A stretch of 64,000 bases of DNA from Flectonema sp. DT1601 (taxonomy: Eukaryota > Euglenozoa > Diplonemea > Diplonemida > Diplonemidae). This document shows positions 34,464-44,644 of this stretch, piece by piece. How positions within the stretch are numbered: the stretch's first letter is position 1; every line of letters starts with the position of its first letter. The stretch covers positions 868,001 to 932,000 of the forward strand of contig OZ025810.1 in assembly GCA_964019425.1 (NCBI GenBank), in the 5' to 3' direction. The position numbers and the translations under genes are program-made. Below the pieces are notes generated by a model. It did not search any database, was not told where the DNA came from, and saw nothing but the letters and a program-made list of their open reading frames with translations.

Positions 34464-35219
34464 ATGATAGTAATAAACGTGATACTGGTATTGGTTTATA
34501 GCCAAACCGCATCTAACGAATGGTCTCAAGCACATCAAGACTACAGGTGTAAACACGCTACTGCTCCATTGGAATGGAGTAGTGAAATAGCTGTGAACAC
34601 AAAGAAATCATTGATTAACTGTGACTATGTCGGAAATGGAAGTAGAGATTACGGTGAGAATATCTTTCAATCTCCGTACGTAGTCGACAGTAGTTGGGTG
34701 GTGAGTAGATGGTATTCTTCAGGTCTGAATTACAATTATACTATTGAGCCGAATGTCACAAATAAAACATTACTTACTTTTACTCAAATGCTTTGGATGG
34801 ACAGCACTCAGTTTGGCTGCTCCACATGCGATGGTTCGAACGGTTTTATTGCAGTATGTCGATATAGTAAGAGAGGTAATGTTGTTGGGAAATTTACAAG
34901 AAATGTTCATCAGAATGTGAGTTGTGTTCCATTCACGTTTACAAAAGAGGATGACATCGCTTACACGCAGTCGTTACTGACGATATCAGTTTCAGCTGCT
35001 GTGTTGGTTTTTTTAGTTTTACTTTGTTATTTTTACTACAAACTTAAAGATGATTCAGACCCTCTTATCATAAACCCTACTGGAGGAGCTGTCAGTAAGA
35101 CGATTGATAAAATGAAAACAGATCATCAAATAAAAGATAACAACGAACAGCCTTCATTAGTTGAAAGCGATGATCCCATTGAAATGACATCACAGCCTGC
35201 CGTCGTTCTGTTTGATTAG
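34464..35219 (+). CDS. Membrane-anchored CAP/SCP-superfamily protein
   Basis: The product is 251 aa. Residues 1-15 are a signal peptide. Residues ~20-140 are a CAP domain: HQDYRCKHATAPLEWS near the start, YGENIF (63-68), TFTQMLWMDSTQFGC (105-119) matching the CAP1 signature, and FIAVCRYSKRGN (128-139) matching CAP2. The usual His of the H(F/Y)TQ motif is Thr here, so the metal/active-site cluster is incomplete. Several N-x-S/T sites are present. A transmembrane helix lies at ~170-192, followed by a ~59-aa acidic/basic tail predicted to be cytosolic. Most CAP proteins are secreted; a membrane anchor points to a cell-surface role (sterol or lipid binding, or adhesion, in the family). Confidence 0.8.
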   Translation: MIVINVILVLVYSQTASNEWSQAHQDYRCKHATAPLEWSSEIAVNTKKSLINCDYVGNGSRDYGENIFQSPYVVDSSWVVSRWYSSGLNYNYTIEPNVTNKTLLTFTQMLWMDSTQFGCSTCDGSNGFIAVCRYSKRGNVVGKFTRNVHQNVSCVPFTFTKEDDIAYTQSLLTISVSAAVLVFLVLLCYFYYKLKDDSDPLIINPTGGAVSKTIDKMKTDHQIKDNNEQPSLVESDDPIEMTSQPAVVLFD

Positions 35220-35739
35220 TCTTTACAGACAATCAGATCATCACTGTTTTATAGTTCGTTGTTATTGTTTTTTGTTTTTATTTTCTTAAGACTCTATTCT
35301 ATTTTCTTCCAAGTTACTAATAATGAGGTAGATTTCAACAGGTTGATTCTCAGCAAGAATAATTATTATTGGCCACAACCCAGCTATGTGGTTGGGACCC
35401 CAGAGTGCACAGGCCCCAGGTCCCACAAGTTTGGTGTATTTTGGGCCATAACCCATTACTAATTAATTTTTACCTTTGCGGGTTTGCGGGTTTACATTTT
35501 CAGACAGGGTAACCTTCATACATTTTGTTGTTGGTGGAATCGGTTTTGCTATCAAGTATTGTAAGAACGAAAAAGGAATGTTGGCAGCACACGTAAACCT
35601 CCTTTAGCTTTATCAGTTTAAAGTCGGTTCACCGGTTTCGTGACACAAACAGAAATATCAGTGTTTTATTACTATTTTCTGTATAATTCTTTTTTTTTAA
35701 AAAAAAAATTAAATTTTATTTTCTTTAAAGTCAATAATA
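35220..35739. other. Intergenic stretch with a GC-richer hairpin
   Basis: No coding exon seen. A GC-richer patch at ~35370-35455 stands out from its surroundings. It contains TGGGACC (35393-35399) and its complement GGTCCCA (35419-35425), plus a second short inverted pair just upstream. It could be a structured leader or small RNA. Confidence 0.5.
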
Positions 35740-38700
35740 ATGAGTGGATTTCAACCAATTGGGTCTTCAGGACCCTCCATCACAAGTCCTAACACAGCAG
35801 GGATTATTATAAGAAAAGACTACTGTCTGACATTACAGCCTGCGGGATGGTTCGAATTATATAAGACGCCAGCAAAGGGAGAAAGGACAGTTCAAGAGTT
35901 TGAGGAACTAACTTTGAAACGAATTGAAATGCTTGCAGTTCTACACCAGGAAGAAGGTTTAGAAAGAATGGACCGGTCTGAATTAATAAATGAAATAACT
36001 GCGGCATCAAAAGGAGAAAAGACACGTTACAGTAAAGGGGTTTTTGAATGGGTTTCACAAACTGAGATGAACAGTTTATTATTTAAAGAAGAAACACAAC
36101 TACGTGAGGCATACAGAATTCAACTTCGAGACATTCAACAACATTCTACTTCATCAAATCGATTTGTCCAACTGAATGAGAAGGGGAATAATATTACATC
36201 TTATAACAAAGAGCTTCCACAAATGAGAGCAAAAAAGACGAATGAATTATATGAAAAAGCATTCATTAATGATTCTATTTCACATTGGGCTTGTAGACTC
36301 GCATTCTGTGGAGAACAAAAGTGGCGAGATTGGTTCGTTCGTCACGAAGAAACTCTTTTTAAAGGAAGGGTCATGGCACTATCAGCTGCCGATCAACAAC
36401 TCCTCTTACAAACACATTGCTCTTTAGAACCCTGTGATATCCAACCTCAGTGGGTCGATTCTTTAGCACAAATGATGTCTCACTTTAATGTCAAACTGCG
36501 AGGCATTCCATCTCAAGAAGTCATTAAAAACGAAATTATCTACACAGTTCCATGGAACGCTGTACCGTATTTAGTTAGAGATCGTCGGGTTTACGTAACT
36601 CAGGGGATTGCTTTAATAACTCACTCTCAAGCATTATCACTTTTATTTGAAGCATTTAGGCATGAGTTGCGTGAATCACTTAGGCAGTGTGTAAAAGCTC
36701 GTCCTGACATAGACGCGAAGGAAAAAGATCGAATTAGTGCTTTTTTAAATAAGGCAGTTATGCAATCGGCGTCTATATTAGAAAAACCTAGAGAAAATAA
36801 ATCTGAAGGAGGTCTTATAGATATAGAGGACATTGCGCCACACGCTAATATGCATATGCCGCTTTGCATGGGTCAGATTGATCGATTTTTAAGATCAGAG
36901 AGGCACTTGAAATATGCTGGTCGTTTTCAGTACATGACTTTTTTAAAAGATGCTGGTCTAACACTTGAGTCTTCGTTAAAATTTTTTTCTGAATTTATGA
37001 CTTTAAAAACAACACCTGCGAAATTTTCAAAATCGGAATACGGATACTCAGTTAGATACAACTATGGTCGGGAAGGGAAGAAAACAAATTACAAAGGATG
37101 TAACTGTTCTACACTTATAACTGGAGCTCAACCAAAAGCAGGTGAGTGCCACGGATGTCCATTCAAATCACTTCCTGAAAACAGATTAAAGCAGCTTCTC
37201 AGAGAAACAAAACCTTATCCAGTTCCTACTTCGTCAGATACGAAGTCTGCTTTGCTTCATAAAACTATTCAGCCTAAAGATGAACATATAAGAAATATAT
37301 TAAAAAGTTTGTGTCATTTTTTTATTTTTTATTTTTTAAAATAATAAACCATCAGTGTGGTGGAGTTGTACGATTTATTTTTATTCTTCAGCAAAGAAAA
37401 AATCAAATAAATTCACAACAGAATGTCAGGGAGGTCATTACTCTGCTGCTTGTCGCGATTATTTTGCTGCGACCCATCCCGGGTATGTATTTGCTCTACT
37501 TTCTGTGAATGAATGTTATCTATTTGCAGTGTGATTGTTTTCCTCTGTTCCCAGCGTGTCTTCATAGTCCCCCGCACGTGCCCTAAAGATAGCCAATGGG
37601 TTTGGGGTCTCCCAAGTACGCGAGATTGTTTGACTGCTAAACTGTGTGACCTGCATCAGAAGGGCATGTTCAGCTCTTTTGATAGTTGTCGTGTTCTCAA
37701 TAATGTAGGGAGATCTGATACTCTTCTTTGCCTTCTCAACTGTGTGACCTGCATCAGAAGGGCATGTTCAGCTTTTTTGATAGTTGTCGTGTTCTCAATA
37801 ATGTAGGGAGATCTGATACTCTTCTTGCTTTGTGTTCCCGGCGTGTCTTCATAGTCCCCCGCACGTGCCCTAAAGATAGCCAATGGGTTTGGGGTCTCCC
37901 AAGTACGCGAGATTGTTTGACTGATAAACTGTGTGCCCTGCATCAGAAGGGCATGTTCAGCTCTTTTGATAGTTGTCGTGTTCTCAATAATGTAGGGAGA
38001 TCTGATACTCTTCTTGCTTTGTGTTCCCGGCGTGTCTTCATAGTCCCCCACATGTGCCCTAAAGATAGCCAATGGGTTTGGGGTCTCCCAAGTACGCGAG
38101 ATTGTTTGACTGATAAACTGTGTGACCTGCATCAGAAGGGCATGTTCAGCTCTTTTGATAGTTGTCGTGTTCTCAATAATGTAGGGAGATCTGATACTCT
38201 TCTTTGCCTTCTCAACCGTGTGACCTGCATCAGAAGGGCATGTTCAGCTTTTTTGATAGTTGTCGTGTTCTCAATAATGTAGGGAGATCTGATACTCTTC
38301 TTTGTCTTCTCAACTGTGTGACCTGCATCAGAAGGGCATGTTCAGCTCTTTTGATAGTTGTTGTGTTCTCAATAATGTAGGGAGATCTGATACTCTTATT
38401 GCTTTGTGTTCACAGCGTGTCTTCATAGTCCCCCACACGTGCCCTAAAGATAGCCAATGGGTTTGGGGTCTCCCAAGTACGCGAGATTGTTTGACTGATA
38501 AACTGTGTGACCTGCATCAGAAGGGCATGTTCAGCTCTTTTGATAGTTGTCGTGTTCTCAATAATGTAGGGAGATCTGATACTCTTCTTTGCCTTCTCAA
38601 CTGTGTGACCTGCATCAGAAGGGCATGTTCAGCTTTTTTGATAGTTGTCGTGTTCTCAATAATGTAGGGAGATCTGATACTCTTCTTTGCCTTCTCAACT

Positions 38701-40848
38701 GTGTGACCTGCATCAGAAGGGCATGTTCAGCTCTTTTGATAGTTGTCGTGTTCTCAATAATGTAGGGAGATCTGATACTCTTATTGCTTTGCGTTCACAG
38801 CGTGTCTTCATAGTCCCCCACACGTGCCCTAAAGATAGCCAATGGGTTTGGGGTCTCCCAAGTACGCGAGATTGTTTGACTGATAAACTGTGTGCCCTGC
38901 ATCAGAAGGGCATGTTCAGCTTTTTTGATAGTTGTCGTGTTCTCAATAATGTAGGGAGATCTGATACTCTTCTTTGTCATCTCAACTGTGTGACCTGCAT
39001 CAGAAGGGCATGTTCAGCTCTTTTGATAGTTGTCGTGTTCTCAATAATGTAGGGAGATCTGATACTCTTCTTTGTCTTCTCAACTGTGTGACCTGCATCA
39101 GAAGGGCATGTTCAGCTCTTTTGATAGTTGTCGTGTTCTCAATAATGTAGGGAGATCTGATACTCTTATTGCTTTGTGTTCACAGCGTGTCTTCATAGTC
39201 CCCCACACGTGCCCTAAAGATAGCCAATGGGTTTGGGGTCTCCCAAGTACGCGAGATTGTTTGACTGATAAACTGTGTGACCTGCATCAGAAGGGCATGT
39301 TCAGCTCTTTTGATAGTTGTCGTGTTCTCAATAATGTAGGGAGATCTGATACTCTTCTTTGTCTTCTCAACTGTGTGACCTGCATCAGAAGGGCATGTTC
39401 AGCTCTTTTGATAGTTGTCGTGTTCTCAATAATGTAGGGAGATCTGATACTCTTATTGCTTTGTGTTCACAGCGTGTCTTCATAGTCCCCCACACGTGCC
39501 CTAAAGATAGCCAATGGGTTTGGGGTCTCCCAAGTACGCGAGATTGTTTGACTGATAAACTGTGTGACCTGCATCAGAAGGGCATGTTCAGCTCTTTTGA
39601 TAGTTGTCGTGTTCTCAATAATGTAGGGAGATCTGATACTCTTCTTTGCCTTCTCAACTGTGTGACCTGCATCAGAAGGGCATGTTCAGCTTTTTTGATA
39701 GTTGTCGTGTTCTCAATAATGTAGGGAGATCTGATACTCTTCTTTGCCTTCTCAACTGTGTGACCTGCATCAGAAGGGCATGTTCAGCTTTTTTGATAGT
39801 TGTCGTGTTCTCAATAATGTAGGGAGATCTGATACTCTTCTTTGCCTTCTCAACTGTGTGACCTGCATCAGAAGGGCATGTTCAGCTTTTTTGATAGTTG
39901 TCGTGTTCTCAATAATGTAGGGAGATCTGATACTCTTCTTTGCCTTCTCAACTGTGTGACCTGCATCAGAAGGGCATGTTCAGCTTTTTTGATAGTTGTC
40001 GTGTTCTCAATAATGTAGGGAGATCTGATACTCTTCTTTGCCTTCTCAACTGTGTGACCTGCATCAGAAGGGCATGTTCAGCTCTTTTGATAGTTGTCGT
40101 GTTCTCAATAATGTAGGGAGATCTGATACTCTTCTTGCTTTGTGTTCCCGGCGTGTCTTCATAGTCCCCCACATGTGCCCTAAAGATAGCCAATGGGTTT
40201 GGGGTCTCCCAAGTACGCGAGATTGTTTGACTGATAAACTGTGTGACCTGCATCAGAAGGGCATGTTCAGCTCTTTTGATAGTTGTCGTGTTCTCAATAA
40301 TGTAGGGAGATCTGATACTCTTCTTTGCCTTCTCAACCGTGTGACCTGCATCAGAAGGGCATGTTCAGCTTTTTTGATAGTTGTCGTGTTCTCAATAATG
40401 TAGGGAGATCTGATACTCTTCTTGCTTTGTGTTTCCGGCGTGTCTTCATAGTCCCCCACATGTGCCCTAAAGATAGCCAATGGGTTTGGGGTCTCCCAAG
40501 TACGCGAGATTGTTTGACTGATAAACTGTGTGACCTGCATCAGAAGGGCATGTTCAGCTCTTTTGATAGTTGTCGTGTTCTCAATAATGTAGGGAGATCT
40601 GATACTCTTATTGCTTTTGCGTTTTGATTTTGTTTTTAAAAGCCTTTCCTATTACTCAGTGTTAGTCATGGTGTGTAAGTAGAAAATAAAACAAAAACAG
40701 ATATCCTAAAGAATCCTCATTATTTGCAAGCCCTAACGCGTATTACTCGGCATCACTGCAATGGACTGATGAGAAAGAGTTGGCGAGGAGTGGAATAAAG
40801 CCTGATGTGAAAAATAAAGAAGCACCGCATTCTCCAGGATACCAGTAG
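35740..40848 (+). CDS. PRIM2: DNA primase large subunit (PriL/PRIM2)
   Basis: Exons 35740-37306, 37392-37482 and 40701-40848 give 601 aa. The first intron (85 nt) starts GTTTGT. The second (3,218 nt) starts GTATGT and ends ACAAAAACAG, and its phase restores a conserved reading (CAT-CCC-GG|A-TAT-CCT). The protein matches eukaryotic PRIM2: the N-terminal helical region with HWACRLAFC, then the C-terminal Fe-S domain. The four cluster cysteines are present: C376 (LCMGQ), C456 (CNCST), C473 (HGCPF) and C543 (SAAC, in exon 2). LKYAGRFQYMTFLKDAGLTLE and YNYGREGKKTNY are hallmark stretches. PriL binds Pri1 and transfers the RNA primer to Pol alpha in the nucleus. Exon 3 supplies the ASPNAYYSAS segment near the end. 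The only oddity is the huge second intron, filled by a tandem array. Confidence 0.93.
37483..40700 (+). other. Giant intron of PRIM2
   Basis: At 3,218 nt it is about 30-55 times the other introns placed in this window (57-104 nt). The donor is GTATGT and the acceptor is an A-rich stretch plus CAG. Exon joining across it restores conserved PRIM2 sequence in the correct phase. Nearly all of it (about 37553-40620) is a tandem array. Confidence 0.85.
37553..40620 (+). repeat. Two-unit (A/B) tandem array inside the PRIM2 intron
   Basis: Unit A is about 91 bp (begins CGTGTCTTCATAGTCCCC) and unit B is 98 bp (begins GTGTGACCTGCATCAGAAGG). A begins at 37555, 37842, 38031, 38416, 38801, 39186, 39473, 40152 and 40439. 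The spacings are 287, 189, 385, 385, 385, 287, 679 and 287, which equal A plus 2, 1, 3, 3, 3, 2, 6 and 2 B units; the last A is followed by one B, for nine A and about 23 B. Copies are nearly identical. Each A is preceded by GTTCACAG or GTTCCCGG, which resembles a splice acceptor. Open frames occur on both strands but the 98-bp unit is not a multiple of three, so no protein is claimed. Confidence 0.93.
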
Positions 40849-41128
40849 CTGTTTGGTGACACGATTTGTTATTGTTAGGTAAAACGATTGTATTTTTTTT
40901 AATGATTTTTATTTTATTTTTTATTCTTGTTGTTTTTTGCTCATGCGGAAGCGTGAATCCGTATATCCGCGTAGTTAGATGTGTTTTTTTTTTTTTTAAA
41001 ATCCCAAATCTAGTATACGAAAAGAACCCTCATATTATTTATTCTCAGGACACCCTATGCAATAGACGAGAAGCTTCACAATCTTGTGGTAGTTGTGTTT
41101 TATTATTTTGTTTTTCTTAAGTCAAACA

Positions 41129-41491
41129 ATGGATTTCATAAAGTATACTCTAGAATACACAAGTTGGAATACTTCATTATTGGATATCGTTGGTGACTTG
41201 CAAGTATGTGTCCAGGGAACACTCTGTCCTTTCTACCTAGCTGCTAAGAATAAAGCAGATGTCGAGGGTCGGAAAGTTAATTTTTTAGACATGATCTGTT
41301 GTCCAGCGGAGTACTTTACAAGGCAACAAATTCGAAAAAGATTAGATAAAGGATTCTCACCTGGAATAGATTTGTTGCAGGTTACTTTTTGTTATCCATG
41401 TGTGTTATGTCAACATACAAGAGAATTAAAAATACACAATGAGCAGTTGCAATCCTCGTATGTGCCAACTACACTCGAAATGGGTGATTGA
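41129..41491 (+). CDS. PLAC8-motif cysteine-rich protein
   Basis: The product is 120 aa. It carries the PLAC8 pattern: a first cysteine block (VCVQGTLCPFYLAAKNKA, ~29-46), CCP in the middle (~60), and a final CYPCVLCQHTREL block (~92-104). Family members include plant cadmium-resistance and cell-number regulators, mammalian PLAC8/onzin and other small membrane or Cys-rich proteins of uncertain mechanism. Hydrophobicity is modest, so membrane insertion is uncertain. The start at 41129 puts the family motif about 29 residues in, which is usual. No intron was placed, although GTATGTGTCCAG inside the first cysteine block resembles a donor and acceptor back to back and is likely coincidental. Confidence 0.75.
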   Translation: MDFIKYTLEYTSWNTSLLDIVGDLQVCVQGTLCPFYLAAKNKADVEGRKVNFLDMICCPAEYFTRQQIRKRLDKGFSPGIDLLQVTFCYPCVLCQHTRELKIHNEQLQSSYVPTTLEMGD

Positions 41492-41698
41492 TTTTATTCC
41501 ATTCAAATATGCTATTATATGATAACCTTTACAGAGTTTATTATTTTAGTTTAGTTTTTTTTGACACAAATACAATAGAGGAGAAAAAAAAAAACTTATA
41601 TCAAATAGCAAAACTTTAATTTCAAAGAAAAATATATATATAGGGGGAAGAAAAAAACAATGCTTTGGAACTGATTGTGGAAAAAAAAAAAAAAAAAA

Positions 41699-42139
41699 AT
41701 GGACGAATTCCTTGCGTCGGTTCAAACCCCGCCAAAGAAACATCGAACAGGAAAAATTACAGCAAGTGACTTAATAGAAGACAAGAAAAGAGAGATTGAT
41801 ACTGTGAGAGGTATACTCGTCGGTTTTAATGTATTATCTGGGGGTGATCCAGGGGGGATGTTGATTGAAAATGACAGCAGTGAAATTAAGAAATTGATAT
41901 CTGAAGCAACAGAGCTTGAGATGTGTGCTGCCGAGTGGGAAATATATGCGGCACAGAATATGGAAAAGTCTCACGAAGTACACCAACAGATGACTTATAA
42001 AATTAGATCTCTTGAGGATACTGTTAGGCAATCATTTCCAGAACAGAAACAAACTTCCCAAACACTGCCAGACACGTCCAGTTCAATACCCGCATATGAT
42101 CAATTATTAAAAGAAATGCTTCGGTCTCAAGATTGCTAA
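41699..42139 (+). CDS. Small helical protein, not recognised
   Basis: The product is 146 aa with no domain I can name. After a short basic N-terminus (residues ~10-20 with PPKKHR), residues ~25-110 are predicted helical with a coiled-coil-like charge pattern, and the C-terminal 35 residues are Ser/Thr/Pro/Gln-rich. The ATG directly follows an 18-19 nt A-run. The reading frame is open and the composition is protein-like, so it is probably a real gene. It lies between the PLAC8 and EF-hand genes on the same strand. Confidence 0.6.
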   Translation: MDEFLASVQTPPKKHRTGKITASDLIEDKKREIDTVRGILVGFNVLSGGDPGGMLIENDSSEIKKLISEATELEMCAAEWEIYAAQNMEKSHEVHQQMTYKIRSLEDTVRQSFPEQKQTSQTLPDTSSSIPAYDQLLKEMLRSQDC

Positions 42140-42254
42140 TTTTTGGTTATTTTAGATTTTATGATTGTTGTTTGGTTATGTTACGAAACAGACATTAAGT
42201 TTTTTTTTTTTTTTTTTTTCCTTCTACAGTTTGCCACCAGCTAAAGTTAATATA

Positions 42255-43154
42255 ATGTTTATCATTAGTGCGGGAAGTGACTTGTATGGAAGAAAGCAGA
42301 ACATGAAGTTGGAATTCCCAACGTGCCCAACCATGACTGAATTGATAAACGCTGTTGAGTCTCAGTTTGATGTTATGTCCCGCAGCAGTCGTCCAGCAGG
42401 TTACCCTGACTGTCCATTTAAGGTTCAGACTTTTCAAGTCTACGATGATATTCTGTTGAGATGGGTTGATTTGTACAGCAGTGCGCAATTGACTAACGGA
42501 TGTCAAGTATTTTGTTTCCAACCGGAATCGATCTGGCACAGTGATTCACAAGGAATCATCCCTGAGGCTAAGGATGGGATCACCTGGACTACTCAGGTTG
42601 GTTCCCCTCGCCGTGCTAGAGTTGCTACTGATGCTGGTGTTGCTCCAGCTCTGTCAGAGAAGCTCAGATCTGTGTTTTATGACATCGACTTTGGTAACAA
42701 AGGATACATTTTGTACACTGACTTGAGATCATCTTTCAAGTCAGCTGATATTGAATTCACCTACGCCACTGTTGGTGAACTCTTTACTGTTGCTGATCAG
42801 AATTGCAGTGGTCATATTACATACGATGAGTGGGTCAGGTTCGCTATTAGCTACCCAAACATTGTCGACGCTCTATTCTTCAGAGCTCGTGACATTGGTA
42901 CCCTTCAGAGTGGAGCTCAGATGGCATACGACGCCCAGCAGAGAGGCGCTTCCCAAACCCGTGCCCGTGAGGACCAACTTCGTCAATATTACGCCGACAC
43001 CTGGTCCTCTCAGCAACGCTCAACAGCACAGGGAGATTACGAAGCCGCACGCAGAGATGCCGATGCCGCCCGCATGCAGAAGGAAGCTGCTGAGAGCCGT
43101 GAACGTGCTGCTTGGGACAAGATGTACTACAGTCCTGCCAGCCCGCATTACTAA
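42255..43154 (+). CDS. EF-hand protein with a beta-grasp-like N-terminal domain; flagellar protein candidate
   Basis: The product is 299 aa. Residues 1-105 form a compact domain (FIISAGSDLYGRKQNM at the start; FQVYDDILLRWVDLYSSAQL and CFQPESIWH at its end). Residues ~130-215 contain two EF-hands: one degenerate (DIDFGNKGYILYTDL) and one canonical loop (DQNCSGHITYDEW). Residues ~215-290 are a charged Ala/Arg/Gln-rich helix. From memory, the N-terminal domain with FQPxSxWH followed by EF-hands resembles calmodulin-like flagellar proteins of kinetoplastids; I cannot verify this. Codon use is more GC-rich at third positions (GCC, CGT, CAG) than most neighbours, as in highly expressed genes. Confidence 0.7.
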   Translation: MFIISAGSDLYGRKQNMKLEFPTCPTMTELINAVESQFDVMSRSSRPAGYPDCPFKVQTFQVYDDILLRWVDLYSSAQLTNGCQVFCFQPESIWHSDSQGIIPEAKDGITWTTQVGSPRRARVATDAGVAPALSEKLRSVFYDIDFGNKGYILYTDLRSSFKSADIEFTYATVGELFTVADQNCSGHITYDEWVRFAISYPNIVDALFFRARDIGTLQSGAQMAYDAQQRGASQTRAREDQLRQYYADTWSSQQRSTAQGDYEAARRDADAARMQKEAAESRERAAWDKMYYSPASPHY

Positions 43155-43828
43155 TTTGTGTATGTTTTTTTTTCCTTATTTATATTTACGTGTTAGCTTG
43201 TAGTGGACTTTACAACCTACAACAGGAAATGAACGCTTTCCGACATCTATTTGCTTCCAAAAAAGGAGGAGTGAAACCCTCCTGAAGTCAACGCAGTTCA
43301 ATTAATAAAAAAAAGTTTTAAAAAAAAAAAATTACAGAACAAATATAAATAAAGTTCAACAATGAAAAAAAAAAAAAAAAAAAAAAAAAAAGTGAAAAGA
43401 AAAAATAGAAAAAGTACTTATGTTGAGTTCTTTTTCTAATTTGATATCCGATGCTGGGACTCGAGTTAATTCCCTTGTCGAATGTTCTTCCCCCTCCGAT
43501 TGTTGTTCCCTCTCATTGTTTAGTCACCCCTGTACATCCAACGGATTCCTGGGGGCCAGAATCCGTGCTTTGTGTCCGCAGGTATTGCCCCCCCTGCTTT
43601 TTATTTTTTATTGTCGTCTTATTTGTGTTATTATTACATTTTTTTTTTTTTTTTTTGAGAGGGGGAAAAAAAAAAAAAAAAAAAAGAAAATGATTGAATT
43701 TATTTTCACAACATGTGTTTGTAGCGTTAAAATGTTAAGGAATTACATAAGAAATTTATTGGGCTATGGGGAAGTTTTTATTTTTATTTTTTTCAGCATC
43801 CACTTCATACACTCATCCTCATCTCAAA
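43155..43828. other. Intergenic stretch
   Basis: 3' flank with A-runs (~43360-43395) and a T-run/A-run pair (~43640-43690); no gene. CAGCATCC just before 43810 is the probable acceptor for the Alba leader. Confidence 0.55.
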
Positions 43829-44644
43829 ATGCCACTTTCCAACAAGGAACTTAAGAGATACAAGGCCGTCAAGGAGGAAAAGAAGCGTGAGCCAGAGGGT
43901 AATGAATTGTTGGTCAGACCAAAGGCTTCCGGAGCCGGTCCATACATCAGAAGAGCTCTTATGTTGCTGAAGGGAGATGATAAGAACCCAGAAGCAAAGA
44001 CCTACAAAAGTATTATTATCATGGGCAGAGGTCAGGCTATTGGAAAGGTTGTTCAGATTGCTGAAATCGTAAAAAGAAGAGTGAAGGGAATCCACCAGGT
44101 TACTAAATTGGAAGCCGAAACCATCACTACACGTTACACCGCCAAGAACCCTGAGGAGGGACTTGAGGATGTTGACGTTGAGAGATCTGTTCCAGGACTC
44201 TACATCACCCTCAGCCTCGACGAACTCGACACCTCTAACCTGGGATACCAGAAGCCACTCCCAGAAGATGAAGTGACCGAGGGAGACCTCATGCCAAAGA
44301 AAGAGAACAGGGTAAGTTCATATTTATTTTTTTCTTTGAGTGTTTATGACGGACTTGCCGTGCAATCGATGGGAAAAACAAAAAAAAAAAACTAAACAGA
44401 AACCAAAGCCATCCAAGAACGCCGGAAGAGGAGGCCGTGGAGGTGGTGGTGCTGCTCTCCCAAGCAGAGGTGGACGTGGTGGTGGTAGCGCCACACGTGG
44501 AAAGGGAGGTCGTGGAGGAAGCTCTGGACGTGGTGGATCCAGGTATGTTATTGTTATATTTTAATTATTTATTCTGATTTGCTCAATACCGTACCGGCCT
44601 AACAACCAACAAACAGAGGAGGAGCCAGAGGACGTGGAAACTAG
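43829..44644 (+). CDS. Alba-domain RNA-binding protein with RGG tail
   Basis: Exons 43829-44311, 44400-44542 and 44617-44644 give about 217 aa. Introns are 88 nt (GTAAGT...CTAAACAG) and 74 nt (GTATGT...CAAACAG); both preserve the frame. Residues ~25-140 are an Alba domain: SGAGPYIRRALMLL, a MGRGQAIGKVVQIAEIVKRR helix region and GLYITLSLDELDTSNLGYQ at the end. From residue ~160 the protein is an RGG/GRGG-rich tail spread over exons 2 and 3. This architecture (Alba plus RGG box) is known in eukaryotic RNA-binding Alba proteins, including Alba3/4 of trypanosomes, which act in mRNA stability and translation. Third-codon bias toward C/G suggests high expression. Confidence 0.9.

Noticed and set aside
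37553-40620. Array as a CRISPR
   Set aside because: Units are 91 and 98 bp, directly abutting, with no unique spacers, and the genome is eukaryotic.
37656-40627. Many open frames on both strands of the PRIM2-intron array
   Set aside because: They are reading frames of the 98/189-bp repeat, shift frame between units, have no domain, and lie inside an intron whose removal restores PRIM2.
41210-41225. Micro-intron GTATGTGTCCAG in the PLAC8 gene
   Set aside because: Far shorter than any other intron here, and its removal would delete part of the conserved cysteine block.
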